A stretch of 64,000 nucleotides of DNA from Pratylenchus scribneri (GCA_030063045.1 JAQSEB010000060.1:1-64000), one strand, 5' to 3'; shown: positions 46,970-60,414, counted from the first letter of the stretch. The notes: a model not told the origin generated them from the sequence alone. A program made the numbers and translations.

Positions 46970-47623
46970 AAATTATAAATTAATGCTATTTATATTCATC
47001 TAACAAATCATATTTTTCCATATAATTTACAAGAAAATTTTTTGAAAAATCTTTAGTCTAATTTATAAAATCATTACAATCTATATATGCACATATAATT
47101 GACAAACAAATAGCAATGAAAAATATTCATTATATTTTTCATATTTTATAAATACAAATATTTAATTCCTACTATCATTGATATTAATCTATTCTTTTCA
47201 TTTTATTTTTGATTCTAATCCCCATCCAAAATTTTCCTTAATAATTGTTAATAAATGCATCCATTGTAATCTAACTCCATTTTAAATAATCTCTTCATTT
47301 ATTGACAATAATGATGATTATATAATTTGTTTAGCTTATTTTCAATATTTGATTTGGCTTTTCAATAAAATTATTTTGGATCCTCATCTTAACCAACCAC
47401 ATTTATCAAGAATTATAGTCAAATAATCATTTTTTTATTCAATAAATATTAATGAAATGAACTATGGTGCAATAAACAACAACATAATTTCTTTTTTTTT
47501 ATCTAAAATTGCCAAGAACAAAGGTAGATCTTGCCATTTTGATTTCTCTTTTCAATCAATTATTTCAAATAAAAATTGCCTAAAAATTTACAAAAAGTAC
47601 AAATATAAAGTTAAGCAATCAAA
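46970..47623. other. Intergenic gap between convergent GPCR and F-box copy B
   Basis: AT-rich; no gene or structured repeat was seen. Confidence 0.5.
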
Positions 47624-50600
47624 TTAAACCAACCTAATCTTTTGGCCAAATACTTTGTCCAACAATTCATCCAATATAATTGAATATGCCGAAAACATTT
47701 GATATTCAAAATTAGGAATGAATGGAATTTTTCTCCATTTAATTTTCCCATCATTTGGATTCCATTTTGCCAAAATTCTATGCCGAGGTTCAAAATAATA
47801 TCTTTGATAATCCAACAACTTTAATTTCCAACTATAATTCATTTTGATTACTGTGAATTTGAATGTTTTGCTTTTTTTAATTCCCATTTCCATTTGTTCG
47901 TCCAAAATGATTTTTAATTTCGAAAAAAATTCATCGAAATTAATTTCAATGTATACTTGTGGATTATTAGATGGATATGGATATTGCTTCTGATGAATAA
48001 AATCGGGCAGACTAAAATGTAATTGTTTAATTAAAATATTTAAATATATTTTCTATCATTTATTAATTATTTTTATTGATTTTTTTTTATTATTTATATT
48101 TAAATTAAAAACAAATTACTCTATCTGTTCTTCTTTCCTATACGGCTGAATGGCACACGAAAATGTTTCCAAATTCTAAAATAATTTTAAAAAAATATAT
48201 TTTTAAAATTTCAAATTTACTTTTAAATTTTGCAACAATTCTAAAATAAATTCCTCATGAAAATTTGGATAATAAGAATAAATGGCTTTAAAATCCAAAC
48301 TCTAAAAAATAAGAATTTAATTACATTTTTTAATTGAATAAAACTCGAAGTGGATTAATTTGATCCAATTTTGTGAGAATTTCCAGCAAAACTTTATCTG
48401 CCATTTCATGATTTGGGCATGTAAACTAAATGTTTAATATTTTATTATAATAAAAATAAAATTAAAAACCTCATGGAAACCATGAATAAATCCAATTTCA
48501 ATTGAAATGGCCAAGGAAGAAAAACGGTGGAAGGCATAAAGCCCCTCCAAATCGCGAAGACGTAAATGCCCGGAATGTTCATAAATTATCCGAAAACCCA
48601 AATGTTCCAATTGGGGACAAATTTCAGCCACTTGGGTTAAACGCTGCTGAAAATTGCAAGAAAAAAAATATAAATTGGAAAAATTCAACACAAACTTTAT
48701 CAATGTTTTGGCAATTTAAATGAAGGGCTCGAAGCTGCTGAAAATTAGGCAAATCCAAAAATGAATAATTTTGTACATATAACAATGGCCATTGGAGGCT
48801 GAAATTGATAAATTAATTTTAATTTCACCTATAAAGTCTTCCATAAATTTTTTCATTTTCGGAGTTGAGAATTTCGTCCAATTCAAAATAGGAAGAATTG
48901 CATAAGATAAATCGAATATTTGGAAATAATTCTTCATTTAAAAGAGTGAGGAATTTAATTTTATTGTTGTTGTCATCAAAATCAGGTTGTTGCCAAATTT
49001 TTAAATATTTTACACTTTTTGGTAATAAAACCGTCAATTGGCTATTCTCCTTATTCTCGATGAACAAATTGGCCAATTCGCTGATTCGAAGACATTCTAA
49101 CTGGAAAGTATAATAAAAAAAAAACAATAAAAGTTAATCATGTTAGCTTAATTGTTAATTAATTTGATCATTAGGTTAAGATCTCTCAGAAATTGTTACA
49201 ATGAAAGTAGGTAAAAGTCCGTTTTAAATCGAAATTTTACATAAATTTATTTTAGGTTTTTTCTCTTTTTTTAATTTGATTTTTTTATTTTTGATTTCTT
49301 TTCCCTATAAAACTCCTAATTTCGCAATTTTTTTATCCGTTTTTGAAGTTGAAATTGTATTAATTTGACCAATGAAGTAATTTTGGCAACGATTTCGAAT
49401 TTCGATTAATCATTAAAATATTTTGTGCAAAATAAAAATAATTGCATAATTAAGCTTCCAATTCCAAGTTTAACAATTATTTTTAATAAATTTAAACATT
49501 TTTGCATTTTATTCTTAGAAACCTTTTGCCCAATTCACTTTTAAGGCCATTTGTTTTTTGCACAATTTTCGACTCCTATTCTTTGAATGCAAATTTATGG
49601 TTAAAGAAGTGAGTCGAGGGGCCAAATGTTCGGTAATTTGTTGCAAATGCCAAATATCCAGATTTTCGTCAATTCGTAAATGTGCTAATTTTTGATAGAC
49701 GGCCAATTCTTGAAAATATCGGCCAAAACGAGTTTGGACACCGATGCCAGGGCCAAGATGAAGTTCCTCCAAATATGGGCCACAACGACGCAAAATGGCA
49801 CTCAATTTGTTCAACTATTATATTTAATCGGAATTTTTTTTAATTTAAAAATTATAAATTCATTATTAATCAGAATAAAATAAAAAGTAAAATGTTATTT
49901 AAATTATTTTTTTCAAATAAGGATAAAAAAATCTTCCATTTCTAATTTTTAAAGCTCTCCCAATTTTTTTAAACAGTCTATCAAAACACACAAGTGCTCC
50001 AATCGGTTGGCCGAAACTTGCGGACGAAATTGTCTGGTGCCGAAGGTGATAAAGCTGGCTTAGCATTGTTTATAGGATATTATTAGGCATAAAATTAACT
50101 ACAAAATGGCATCAAATTCATACTTCAATATTGGGTATTCACCGAGTTATGAACAAAAAACCGCCAAAAACACAATTTTAATTAAATCAACGGTTTTCTG
50201 GCCAAAACACGTTGAATACTCAAAATTGGCCAAAGCTTTTAATGTCATTTTGTAGCTAATTTTATGCCTAATAATATCCTATAAACAATGCCGCGCTAGC
50301 TTTACCAACTTCGGCTCCAGATCGTTTCGTCCGCAAGTGTTGCAGTACGTTCCAATCTGCTGCTGGGTTTTCATCAGGATTTGAATTATGTTCATTTCAG
50401 AGATAGGATTAGTTAACATTAAGCCCTATTCCTAGCACACATAGAGGAGGTTCAAATATATCTATTTGCTATCTAAAATAAATCTGATTATTTTTTATTC
50501 AATTCAGCTCACAATCAGAGGATCAGAGCTATCTCCAATGTTAAAAAAGTTGCTATTAAAGTTAATATTATCTTGAAAAATCGATTGAATTTGTGAAATA

Positions 50601-50962
50601 TTCTTATACGCAAGCAATCTGCATAATCTAGGATGATTTGAAATGGGCAAATATGCGTATTCCAATTTCGCCAAATGTAAACTACTTCATACAAAATAAA
50701 AACCGTACACTTCTTGATGGTCTCATGAATGGATTCATGACTCGATTTGTCACTTTCAATGTTCGAACCTCCAACCAAGCAAATGCCAATGCCGTTTGGC
50801 GCCAATTACGGCAAACTCGTTCTAAACGAATTCGTTGCCGAAAACTCAACAAAGAGAAAATGCGAGTCTGGGTTTAACAGAACCTTCATAATTATGCAAA
50901 TTTAAATTTTATACCAAAATTTCAGAAGGCAGATGGTGAAATTCAATTTGATATGGCTGCAT
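47624..50962 (-). CDS. F-box/LRR protein, copy B
   Basis: F-box exons lie at 50915-50962 and 50867 downward: F-H-H-L-P-S-E-I-L, then T-R-I-F-S-L-L-S-F-R-Q-R and E-R-V-C-R-N-W-R. Eight 3' exons join in phase for 477 aa: 49539-49814, 48829-49100, 48696-48798, 48470-48646, 48345-48425, 48221-48301, 48120-48175 and 47624-48011. LRR-type strands include E-E-L-H-L-G-P-G, L-E-C-L-R-I-S-E-L, Q-Q-L-R-A-L-H-L-N-C and P-Q-L-E-H-L. The link between the F-box exon and the LRR part is unresolved: the F-box frame reaches a TAG at 50682 and an adjacent frame continues with protein-like sequence, so an intron or a frameshift lies there. It is presumably a substrate receptor of an SCF E3 ubiquitin ligase. It lacks the intronic MITE found in A, C and D, and has an extra intron (48012-48119) that C lacks. 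Confidence 0.7.
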
Positions 50963-51238
50963 AATTTTCTATGAAATTATTACTAAATATGTCAATATCT
51001 CGAAAATTTTTACAAATATTTGTTAATATTATTATGTTATATTAGTACGAGAATGAGACATTTTGCAAAAATTTTAAATTATTAAAAATTATCATTAATA
51101 TAAAAACTCAATTTATTATAAATTCATTAGTGGAATAAAATAATTTATAAAAATATTTTCTTGATCTAATTTTAATTTGTTTAGAACTATTTATAATTCA
51201 CGAGAAATTGAAATTTTTTTAAATATTTTATAGAAATC
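50963..51238. promoter_or_regulatory. Shared divergent promoter region of F-box copies B and C
   Basis: Only 276 bp separate the two outward-facing start codons. The sequence is strongly AT-rich with several TATAA-like motifs and no ORF. Both genes must take their core promoter elements from it. Confidence 0.45.
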
Positions 51239-54200
51239 ATGCAGTTAAATCGAATTGAATTTCACCATTTGCCTTCCGAAATTTTGGTATAAATTTAATT
51301 ATGATATAAATTTTCCTAAACTCATCAGACTCGCATTTTCTGTTTGTTGAATTTTCAGCAACGAATTCGATTGGAACGAGTTTGTCGAATTTGGCGCCAA
51401 ACGGCATTGGCATTTGCTTGGTTGGAGGTTCGAACATTGAAAGTGACGAATCGATGCCTGAATCCATTCACAAGACCATCCAGAAGTGTACGGTTTTCTT
51501 TTTTTTTTTTGACAATTAATTTGAAATTATTCTCATTTCGAGAAAATTGGAAAACCAATAGAAAGCGCATATTTTGCGCATTTCAAATTGTCATAGATTA
51601 AAATGTGTGTGTGTACGCATCAACATTCTTCGCATCAATTCATCCATTTTCAAGAGAATATTGGCATTATTAGTAAATTTGGTAACATTGGATAGAGAAA
51701 GAGTTGACATATAGGATTTAATTGACATTTTAAATAGTTTTACGGATACCTCCTCTGAGTGTGAGGTATATAAAGCTAAGATTACTTAAGGTGATTTTGC
51801 CTTATCTTATTATTGAATTGATTATGAATGATGAGTCATCGGTTAAAGCAATAGGGGACCCTTTATTCTATTCATTTTGAGTTTTAAAATCCATTAAAGA
51901 AGATATTAATTACAAATTGGATAGGTGCCTAAAAAATAGGCCAACTTTAAAAAAATTAGAGTTGGAAGATTATTTTTATTATTTTTTTCCTTATTTGGTT
52001 CAATTTAAAAAATAATTTAATAAACATTTTTTATAATATCATAAAAATTTCGAAAAATTCCTTGTTAATTTTGTTCAAATATAGTTGGGCAAATTGACTG
52101 CCATTTTGCGCCGTTGTGGCCCATATTTGGAGGAACTTCATCTTGGCCCAGGCATCGGTGTCCAAACTCGTTTTGGACGATATTTTCAACACTTGGCCGT
52201 CTATCAAAAATTGGCACATTTACGAATTGACGAGAGCCTGGATATTTGGCATTTGCAGCAAATTACCGAACATTTGGCCCCACAACTCATTTCACTTTCT
52301 ATTAATTTACTTCCAAAATCAGCGAGAAAAAGATATCAAAAAATGAGCGCAAGACAAATAGCCTTGAAGCGAGAATTGGCCAAATTGTTTGAAAATTGTC
52401 AAAAGGTTACTAATAATAATAAAATGCAAAATTATTTTATAAATTACTAGTCACTTTTATGTGACCGATTTTTAAATTTTTTGGAATAAATTTCCTAAAA
52501 TTATATTGAAAATTATGCTTAAATGAGAAGATTTATTATGTTTTATGTGTGATATTAGATTTTGATGAATATTCTATTAGTAACTTTGCGGCTACTAATT
52601 TTCAAAGATCCTCTATAGTGAGCCCTTAATAGAGTAGGGCTTCTAATAAGGGGGGGGGGGAGGCTACTAATTTTCAAAGACCTTTTAGAGGGGGTCCTAA
52701 TCTTAAAAGAAGGAGATGGGGAGGACTTCTAATAGTGGGGGCTACTAATTTTCAAAAATTTTAGAATATGTTCTTTATAATTTAGGATGGACTTCTATTA
52801 GGTCAAGTTGGGGGACACTAATAGAGGATTTTTTGAAAAAATCGATCAAGTACAAAATTTATTTAATTCATTCATTGTTTTTATTTGTACTTTTTGTAGT
52901 TAGAATGTCTTCGAATCAGCAAATTGGGCGATTTATTCATCGATACAGCAGAGGAGGACCATGGATGTCCATTTATTGTTTTGTTACCAAAAACAGTTAA
53001 ATATTTACAAATTTGGTCTGTACATAATTGGAATGAAAATAACAACAAAATTAAATTATTCTCATTATTGAATGGAGAATTATTCCCAAATATTCAATAT
53101 TTCTTTTGTAATTCTTATTTTGAAATGGACGACGAATTGCTCGGTTCGACAAAAATTTATGAAAGGATTTATAGGTTAAATTAACAATTATATTATAACC
53201 AATAATGTCTAAAAGTATTTTCAATTTTCAGTCTTCAATGGCCATTTTTGTTCGCACAAAATTATTCATTTTTCGAATTAAATTTGCCCATTTTCTATCA
53301 GCTTCAGGCCCTTCATTTAAATTGCCATATGAACTATGTTTGTTTCAAAAATTCATATTACTAATATTATTAAAAAAGAAAATGCTTTAGAGCATTTTTG
53401 CGTCCAACGGCCCTTTATTTATTCAATCAAAAAATGTCTAAGATAATCTAGCCATATTACCCAATGCCCCGAGCAACAAAACCTAACATAGCTAATCCTA
53501 AACCTCATGCTGAGCCCTAACCTGGCCTAACTTATCTAGTCCTAGACACCTAATGCTTCGATCCCTAAAACCCATCCTAGCTTATATACCTTCATTGGAC
53601 ACATAATTGATTGATTGATTGATTCATTAGACAGACGCCTAAAGCGCCATTGGACTCACAAAAGAGCCTCAAATTCATGATGATAATTCCAATTTATTTT
53701 AATATTTAATAATATAAAAGAGAACTATTCTTTCTTTATATCAATACTATGGCCCAAAATCTTGCGCCATATATTCTTTATAAGTTGTATTTTTCAGTTT
53801 CGTTTAATCCAATTGGCCGAAATTTGTCCCCAATTAGAACATTTATATTTTTACGTAAGTTATGACGAATGGAGTGAACTGCCACGATTGCGCGAATTGG
53901 AGGGACTTTATGCCTTTCAACGACTTTCTTCATTGGCCATTTCAATTCAAATGAGACACTATGATATGACTTTCCATGAGGTTTTTTTTATCGATGATCC
54001 ATAAAATGCCTATAAACAGTTTTTGACTTCTAATAAATCAGAAACCGGTTTTAGACCCTACAAATGTACAAATCTTATAACAATTTGTAGATCTCATCGA
54101 TACGCATCGAGTTTATAATTTGTCATGGTTTGGTCCAAAATAAATTAGTTTAAAACATAAAATTGGAAAATGATTTAATCGGTTTAATAACCTTTTATTT

Positions 54201-55114
54201 TTACCAAACCATGAAAATTATATACCAATCGACACTTCTCAATGAGCTCTACAAATTGGAATAAAGTTGTAGAGTCTACCGGTTTCTGATTTATTAGAAG
54301 TCGAAAATTGTTTATAGACATTTTGTGGTTTAACTTTTTTAATTACTTATATTTTTAACAATAATAATATTGAATTTTAGTTGGAATGCGCAAATGGGGA
54401 AAAGGGAGACAAAATTTTGATGGAAATTCTCACAAAATTGGATCAAATTCATCCACTTCGAGTTTCAAATTTTACCAAAATTTAATTAATTTTTATTTTT
54501 CAGAGTTTGGATTTTAAACCAAATCAATTCTCTTCTTATTATTATCCAAATTTTCATGAGGAATATGTTTTGGAATTGCTACAAAAATTAATGGTAAATT
54601 TTAATAAAAAGTAAAATTTATTTTTGAATTATTTTAGCATTTGGAAACATTTTCATGTGCCATTCAACCGCATAGAAAGATATATGTTAATTATTCGGAT
54701 TTGCTTTATCCACAATATCCATTTAATAATGAACAAGTTTATTGGGGCAATAAGGATATTCAAATTAATTTGGATGAATTTTTTACAAAATTAAAAGTCA
54801 TTTTGGATGAACAAATGGAAATTGGCGCAAAATGTAGTAAAAAATCTTTCAAATTCATGGTGAAAAAATTAATTATCAATAAATTAATTAAATATATTAT
54901 ATTAAAGTTGTTAAAATCTAGAAGATTGGATTCGCAACCTAAAAGTAGAATTTTGGTAATATGGATACCAAATTGCGAGAAAATTCAATGGAAAATTATT
55001 CCACCAATTCACAATAATGATTATCAAATGAATACGGCATATTCAATTGTTTTAAATGAATTAATGGACAAAGTTTTCGATCAAAGAATTAGGTTAGTCC
55101 ATCATTTTGATTGA
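51239..55114 (+). CDS. F-box/LRR protein, copy C
   Basis: F-box exons are 51239-51286 and 51329 onward (E-F-H-H-L-P-S-E-I-L, T-R-I-F-C-L-L-N-F-Q-Q-R). A candidate linker exon near 51895-52005 contains N-R-P-T-L-K-K-L-E-L-E-D. LRR exons 52085-52405, 52900-53174, 53232-53337, 53798-53980, 54381-54461, 54504-54593 and 54638-55114 join in phase for about 510 aa. The F-box exon runs to a stop at 51601 unless it is spliced earlier; a shifted frame just after it matches copy B, so this junction may be broken. Beyond the stop at 55114, 55149-55281 reads as a good exon in another frame (W-F-E-K-Q-F-E-R-E-T-E-T-R-I-W), suggesting a former longer C-terminus. Its function is as for copy B. One intron carries the dispersed MITE shared with A and D, and another carries the element at 54004-54325. 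Confidence 0.65.
52540..52830. mobile_element. Dispersed MITE-like element in an intron of copy C
   Basis: CTATTAGTAACTTTGCGGCTACTAATTTTC, CCCTTAATAGAGTAGGGCTTC and a 10-bp G run. It sits at the same intron position as the related sequences in A and D, between the first and second LRR exons. Confidence 0.55.
54004..54325. mobile_element. 322-bp inverted-repeat element in an intron of copy C
   Basis: The ends AAAATGCCTATAAACAG and TTGTTTATAGACATTTTG are inverted, followed inward by the matching pair GACTTCTAATAAATCAGAAACCGG on each side. The centre has ATACCAATCGACACTTCTC and GAGCTCTACAAATTG, as in the element at 38883-39228. There is no ORF. Confidence 0.75.
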
Positions 55115-55281
55115 TTGTTTAATTTAAATAGGTTTTCTAATTTTTAGACGATTTTTCCTTGAATTTATTGAATGAAGAAGAAAATCAACACGATGCACTA
55201 CAATGGTTTGAGAAACAATTTGAGCGAGAAACGGAAACAAGAATTTGGATTGATACTGATGAGAAAAGAGATCAATTTTGA

Positions 55282-57060
55282 ATTAGAATACTTTATCCGT
55301 AAGGCTGTTTGCATTTAAAAATGGAGCAATTAATTTGAGAAGCAAATTTCCACTTTTCACATACCAAAAAAACCGACAGCCATGGAGTAAAAAATCAGAC
55401 AAAAATAGACCCGAAAGGAAAAATATTAAGCTAAAAATGATCCAAAAGATAATATTTTAAGCCTAAAAATGGCCCGTTACCCGGAGTCACAAAGAAAATA
55501 TGCGCACAATATTTTGAAAATTCCAGTGTAATTTTGAAAATTTTTTTAAAAAAGAAAAAATCCTCAACATATATTGAGCACCGATAAATTGTTAAAATAT
55601 CTTAGAAATGAATAAAATTTTGAAAATCCATGTCAAAATAAATTCAAAAGATTTTGAACATAAAAGGGAAAAAATATGTTCAAAATATTACATATTTACA
55701 AAATTAAGTGAAAATACATCAATTCTTATAATATTCTTAAAATTAGTAAAATCCAGGAAACATTTTGAGAATTTTATAATTTTGAAAATTTATATTTTCA
55801 TTCATTTTGATAAGCTTTTGAAAATAAGACCCAAAATGCAGAGTAAAAAAGAATATCTTTTTTAGTATATTTTAAAAATTTTTAATTATTGAAAATTATT
55901 ACTCCAAAATTTTCAATATTTTTTCAAAATTTAATTTTTTTTCCAAAAAATAAGAATATTTAAATTCCTAAAAAAGGAATATAAATTGGAATTTTTAGTA
56001 GGATTTCTTTATAAAAATAAAATAATTGTAGGGAAATTTAAATAATTTTGCTTGATTTTTGCCAAGATATCGGTTCAAAAGTAATATTTAGATGAAAAAT
56101 AAGAGAAGCAAGATGAATTTGTTTTTTGGAGACAAATATTATTGGGATGATTTTTTGAGGATAACAATTAAATAGAAGAAAACTAGCAGATCATTATATT
56201 GAGGGGTTTTGTCCTGGCAGATGAGTTATTAAAAAAACCGTCGTATAATTTGGATTTGAGAATAATTTTGCGAGATTTGTTATAGTGAATATTTTTAGAA
56301 AGATTTTGGAGAATTATATTTAAATAAATTAAACAATTCATTTCCATCATTTCTAACATATTTCCAAGTAATTCTTTGCAAATTCTTCCAATACTTGCTA
56401 TCAGAACTTTCCACCACAGAATTTTAAAGATTGTAGTCCATATAATTATCTTCTCCGTTTAGCACAATATGCGGTCGCTAAATATTATTTTATATTTAAT
56501 TATTAATTTTATTTATTTTACCTTGTTTCGTCTTGATTTCAGATTTAGAATTCCTCTGCCTTCTTTATCAGTCTTTGACATTTTGCAATTTGTTTCACTT
56601 AAGAATTGCCAAATAATTGAGAGAATTTAGCTAGACTAAAAATTGATTTTATTTTTTTATTTGAGAAATTGTATAAATATTTTATCGCTTTATTTTCGAT
56701 TTTATTAATTTTTAACCATGTATTACAAACAAAGTTTTTATAACCTTTAATATTAAAATTTTACATTTCAGAATAATTAAAAATCAAAAAAAAAAACAAA
56801 TAAGCATTTATTATGTAGATATTTTTGCAAAAATATCTTAATTATGAGCTAATAAGAAATAATAACTCTATAAATCATACATGAAAAGTGAGAGAGAACA
56901 GTCAGAGAATTAGAAGAAATTCACAAAGTTATCGAAATCGATAAAAACAAAACAAATAGTAAAATTAATTGAAACAAACTTTTCGAAGTCTAAATAAAAG
57001 ATAAAATTTTATTAATTGAATTCTTTGGACTAAATTTAATTCTATCAAAGAATTCTCATC
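55282..57060. other. AT-rich intergenic region
   Basis: No supported gene. A Lys/Ile-rich open frame at 55608-55865 and imperfect AAAATTTTGAAAAT repeats around 55500-55900 look like AT-rich background. Confidence 0.4.
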
Positions 57061-57063
57061 AAA

Positions 57064-59800
57064 ATGGATTTAAGCAGGGATATAATTGAGGTAATTGTAA
57101 ACATAATAAAAGTAGTAAAAGTACAAATTAAAGGATACTTATGATTCAGAGTATGTTCTGCCTGATCTCGGAGGAATGCTTCTAATTCGAAATTTGCTCT
57201 CTCCTCAATTCTTGCTGGTGATAAGAAAATTTCGAAGCGATCATGGCGATTGCAAATAATCCATAGCCCAAAAATCTCAGAGCATTTTGGGAGAATCATG
57301 GGAAAGAGTCCAAACATAATACATTAACAGGTTTAATTATTAATATAAAACATTTTAAACTAAGATCTTAATTCAATAAGTCTTCACAATTGTCCAAGAA
57401 GGCACCACCAGAATTGAATTTAACAATGTTTTTCTGGCATGTCTGATTTTCTACAATCTTTACAAATTACCATGCAAATGGATCTCTGAATATGAGGATA
57501 TGCAGGTTTAAGAAAATAGAAATATTTACAAAAATTTTAATGTCTTCGAAAACATCAAATCGAGTGCTGATGAAGAATTCTATGACAAAAACTACCATGG
57601 AAAGAAGACTGCAACGAAAATAATTCTCAGGTAATTTCAATTGAACACTAAAGCTGATAAAAATTTAAAGGATGGAATGCTCGCCAAACCAATAACAGAT
57701 TTGGAAAATCTTCAGGATCGAAAATTTGCAATGGAGGTGGACAAAAAATTCAAGGTTTAAAAATGAATCTTTAAACTAAAAAATAAAAAATTCAAAATGA
57801 TATGATGAGAAATCAAAGAAGAAGATGGAATGTCTGATACTAGCTCTTTGATTTTTATGAGCATCGATATCGATGAAGTCAATGAACTCGAATCGAACTC
57901 TAGCTCGGTGGTGATATTGGATGAGAATTATAGTAAGATTTTTAAAAAAGAAACATAAAAATTATTAAATATTTAGTGTCGATGAAACTAATCCGGAATG
58001 GGATGAATTCTTTAGACCAATTTGGCCAAATTCATGAATTTATCGACAAGAGAAGTAAGACCCAAAATCCATAGTCAATTCAAGGTTTAATATATTAAAT
58101 AACTATAATAATTTTTTTTCTTTTTATGTTCGGATCATTCAAATTGTTGTTGATAACAGCGCAGAAATTCTATGAATGAAAGTACCACCGGCATTTATTT
58201 TCCCAAAATGCGAAATTAAGGTTTTTTATGTTCCAAATATTTGATAATCTATTATTTTTTAGTGAATTCTATTGGACCTACAAAGCACATCTGCATTTAT
58301 ATTTGGTCAATTGCAGCAGAAAATTTGGCTCGTCCATTTCTAATTCTTGTTTTTTCGTAACTCTTTTATTTATTTTTTCTATTTATTTTTAAATTTCAGT
58401 TGCGAGTTTTGTTGGAGCAAAATTACACATACATCTTCGGCTTTAAAACAAATTGAAGATTGAATGAGAACTCTAAATTGTCAAGAATTTTATGATATAA
58501 GGCAAGAATTCTCAATCGAAAATTCTCAACAATATGCGACGTTTTTAAAATTCTCATTGGACATTGTGGATTAGGGATACCAAGATTTAACCAGGTCATT
58601 TTATTCTAAATTTTAATTAATTTCAATAATTTAAAAAGATCAAACTTCACTATTGAACAAATATTATGTGCACAGAAATAAAGAAGGACCACTTTTCGCT
58701 CAAGTCTTCTTACAAAGTATGGTGACGATTCTATAACTTTTGTTCGGGATGTAAGAATTTTTTAAAAAATATTAAAATAACGATAATTCAGTTGCGTGAC
58801 AATAAATTGAAATCTGCAATTGCCCTTCAATTTTTAAAAGTACAAAAGATGAAAATCACAAGAGATTTTTGCAAACTATGGAATTTAAAAAAAATTGACA
58901 AATTTTAGTGACATCATGGGCTTCAACTCAAACGATTTAAGTAATTGTAAGTTTTTAAATTCTACAAACTTTTTATTTTTCAAATCTTTTATCTTGTTAA
59001 CTTCACGGGAAATGGTTCTGAAGATGCTGCAGAATGGGAAAATTTTAAATCTGCACTGATGATTTGCTACCAGGATTAAAAGTTACGCAGGTTTTATTTA
59101 ATTTTTTCAAATATTAAAATTAACAAAACCTGAACCTTAAAGTTTTTAACATTTCGGAACTATGGTATTTTCAATTTTGGGCTAAAAATATTAAAGGTTT
59201 TATGGTTTCGCTATTGAGTAACAAATTTTAAGGGTATACAAAATTTTTGGGATTAAAAAAAGTTTTTATGGATAAAATATATGGTTTTTAGGAGAATGTT
59301 TTTTGAAATGGAATTAATTATGAAAAATAAAATATAGATCAAAACAGGAAGCTTTTGAATATAAATATCTAATAGAGACTCGAATTAAGAAGAGCAAATG
59401 AAATCTAATATATTAGTTTATTAAAATTCAATAAATTTGGTGAAAAATAGATTGAGCTTTAAAATATTAGATAAATAATCTATTTTATTCTAGAATTCTC
59501 AATTGCAATAAATTTGTGTGTTTATGAATTTCTCGGAAAAAATTCTGGCAAAATCTTGAATGGATGGAACACCAGCAAAATGCTTTATTTACAATTCTTT
59601 TGTAGATAAGAGGATTATGGCCAGGTTTATTTTATAGAAAAATTATCGAAATAATCATATGCAAATTTTAGTTCACCTTATTCAATTCAGTCTTTACAAA
59701 AGGTCTTATGGTTCAGTACGATGGCTATGATGGAAAGATGAAGAATTGTTTTTCCAATGAACATATTTGGTCGTGATTAAGTTATGATAATTCTTTTATT
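57064..59800 (+). pseudogene. Unidentified multi-exon gene, probably decayed
   Basis: Exon-like segments on the + strand: 57064-57090 (M-D-L-S-R-D-I-I-E), ~57150-57250 (V-L-P-D-L-G-G-M-L-L-I-R-N-L-L), ~57542-57630 (I-K-S-S-A-D-E-E-F-Y-D-K-N-Y-H-G-K-K), 57671-57754 (P-I-T-D-L-E-N-L-Q-D-R-K-F-A-M-E-V), ~57810-57932 (M-S-I-D-I-D-E-V-N-E-L-E-S-N) and ~57977-58035 (V-D-E-T-N-P-E-W-D-E-F-F). Several have good GT/AG borders and charged, protein-like content. Between 58.1 and 59.8 kb only short open pieces remain. No single clean reading was found and the family is not recognised. Confidence 0.35.
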
Positions 59801-59920
59801 TAATTTGAATCTATTTATAAAATATTTAATAAAAATTATAATTTATTATTACAGGTAAAGATATTCTGAATTTAGGTTAGCATATTAGGAATATTATAAC
59901 AATATAGATAATTTTGAACA

Positions 59921-60077
59921 GATGTTGAAAAATAATGTATCGAAATATTCTGAATATGATTGCCATTTTGAAAAAATTTTTCTATTACAATTCTGAATAG
60001 ATGTTGAAAAATAATGTATCGAAATATTCTGAATATGATTGCCATTTTGAAAATATTTTTCTTGGTATTTTGAATAG
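59921..60077. repeat. 79-bp tandem duplication (two copies)
   Basis: ATGTTGAAAAATAATGTATC starts at 59922 and again at 60001, each followed by the same GAAATATTCTGAATATGATTG and CATTTTGAAAA sequence. Confidence 0.85.
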
Positions 60078-60414
60078 ATATTGCAAATATGTCCTAAAAG
60101 ATTTTGAAAATATTTCATATTTTCAAATTATTTTTGAAATTCTGAATAATTTTTATATTCACTCTATTTTCACTTGATTTTTAAAATGGAAATGTAAAAA
60201 TTTTTAAATATCTTTGCAAAATATAAGCAATTTTAATAATATTCCCAAAATACACGCATTCCCATTTTGTTCTTATTTGCTAAAATTTGGGTGCATTTTC
60301 ACCATATTTTCAAAATTCGCGCAAAAAATTGTGACTCCGGGTAGGTAAAATTTTTAATTAAAAATGGTCGAATAAGGTAAAATTTTAACCAAAAATTGTC
60401 CCTCAAGGTGAAAA

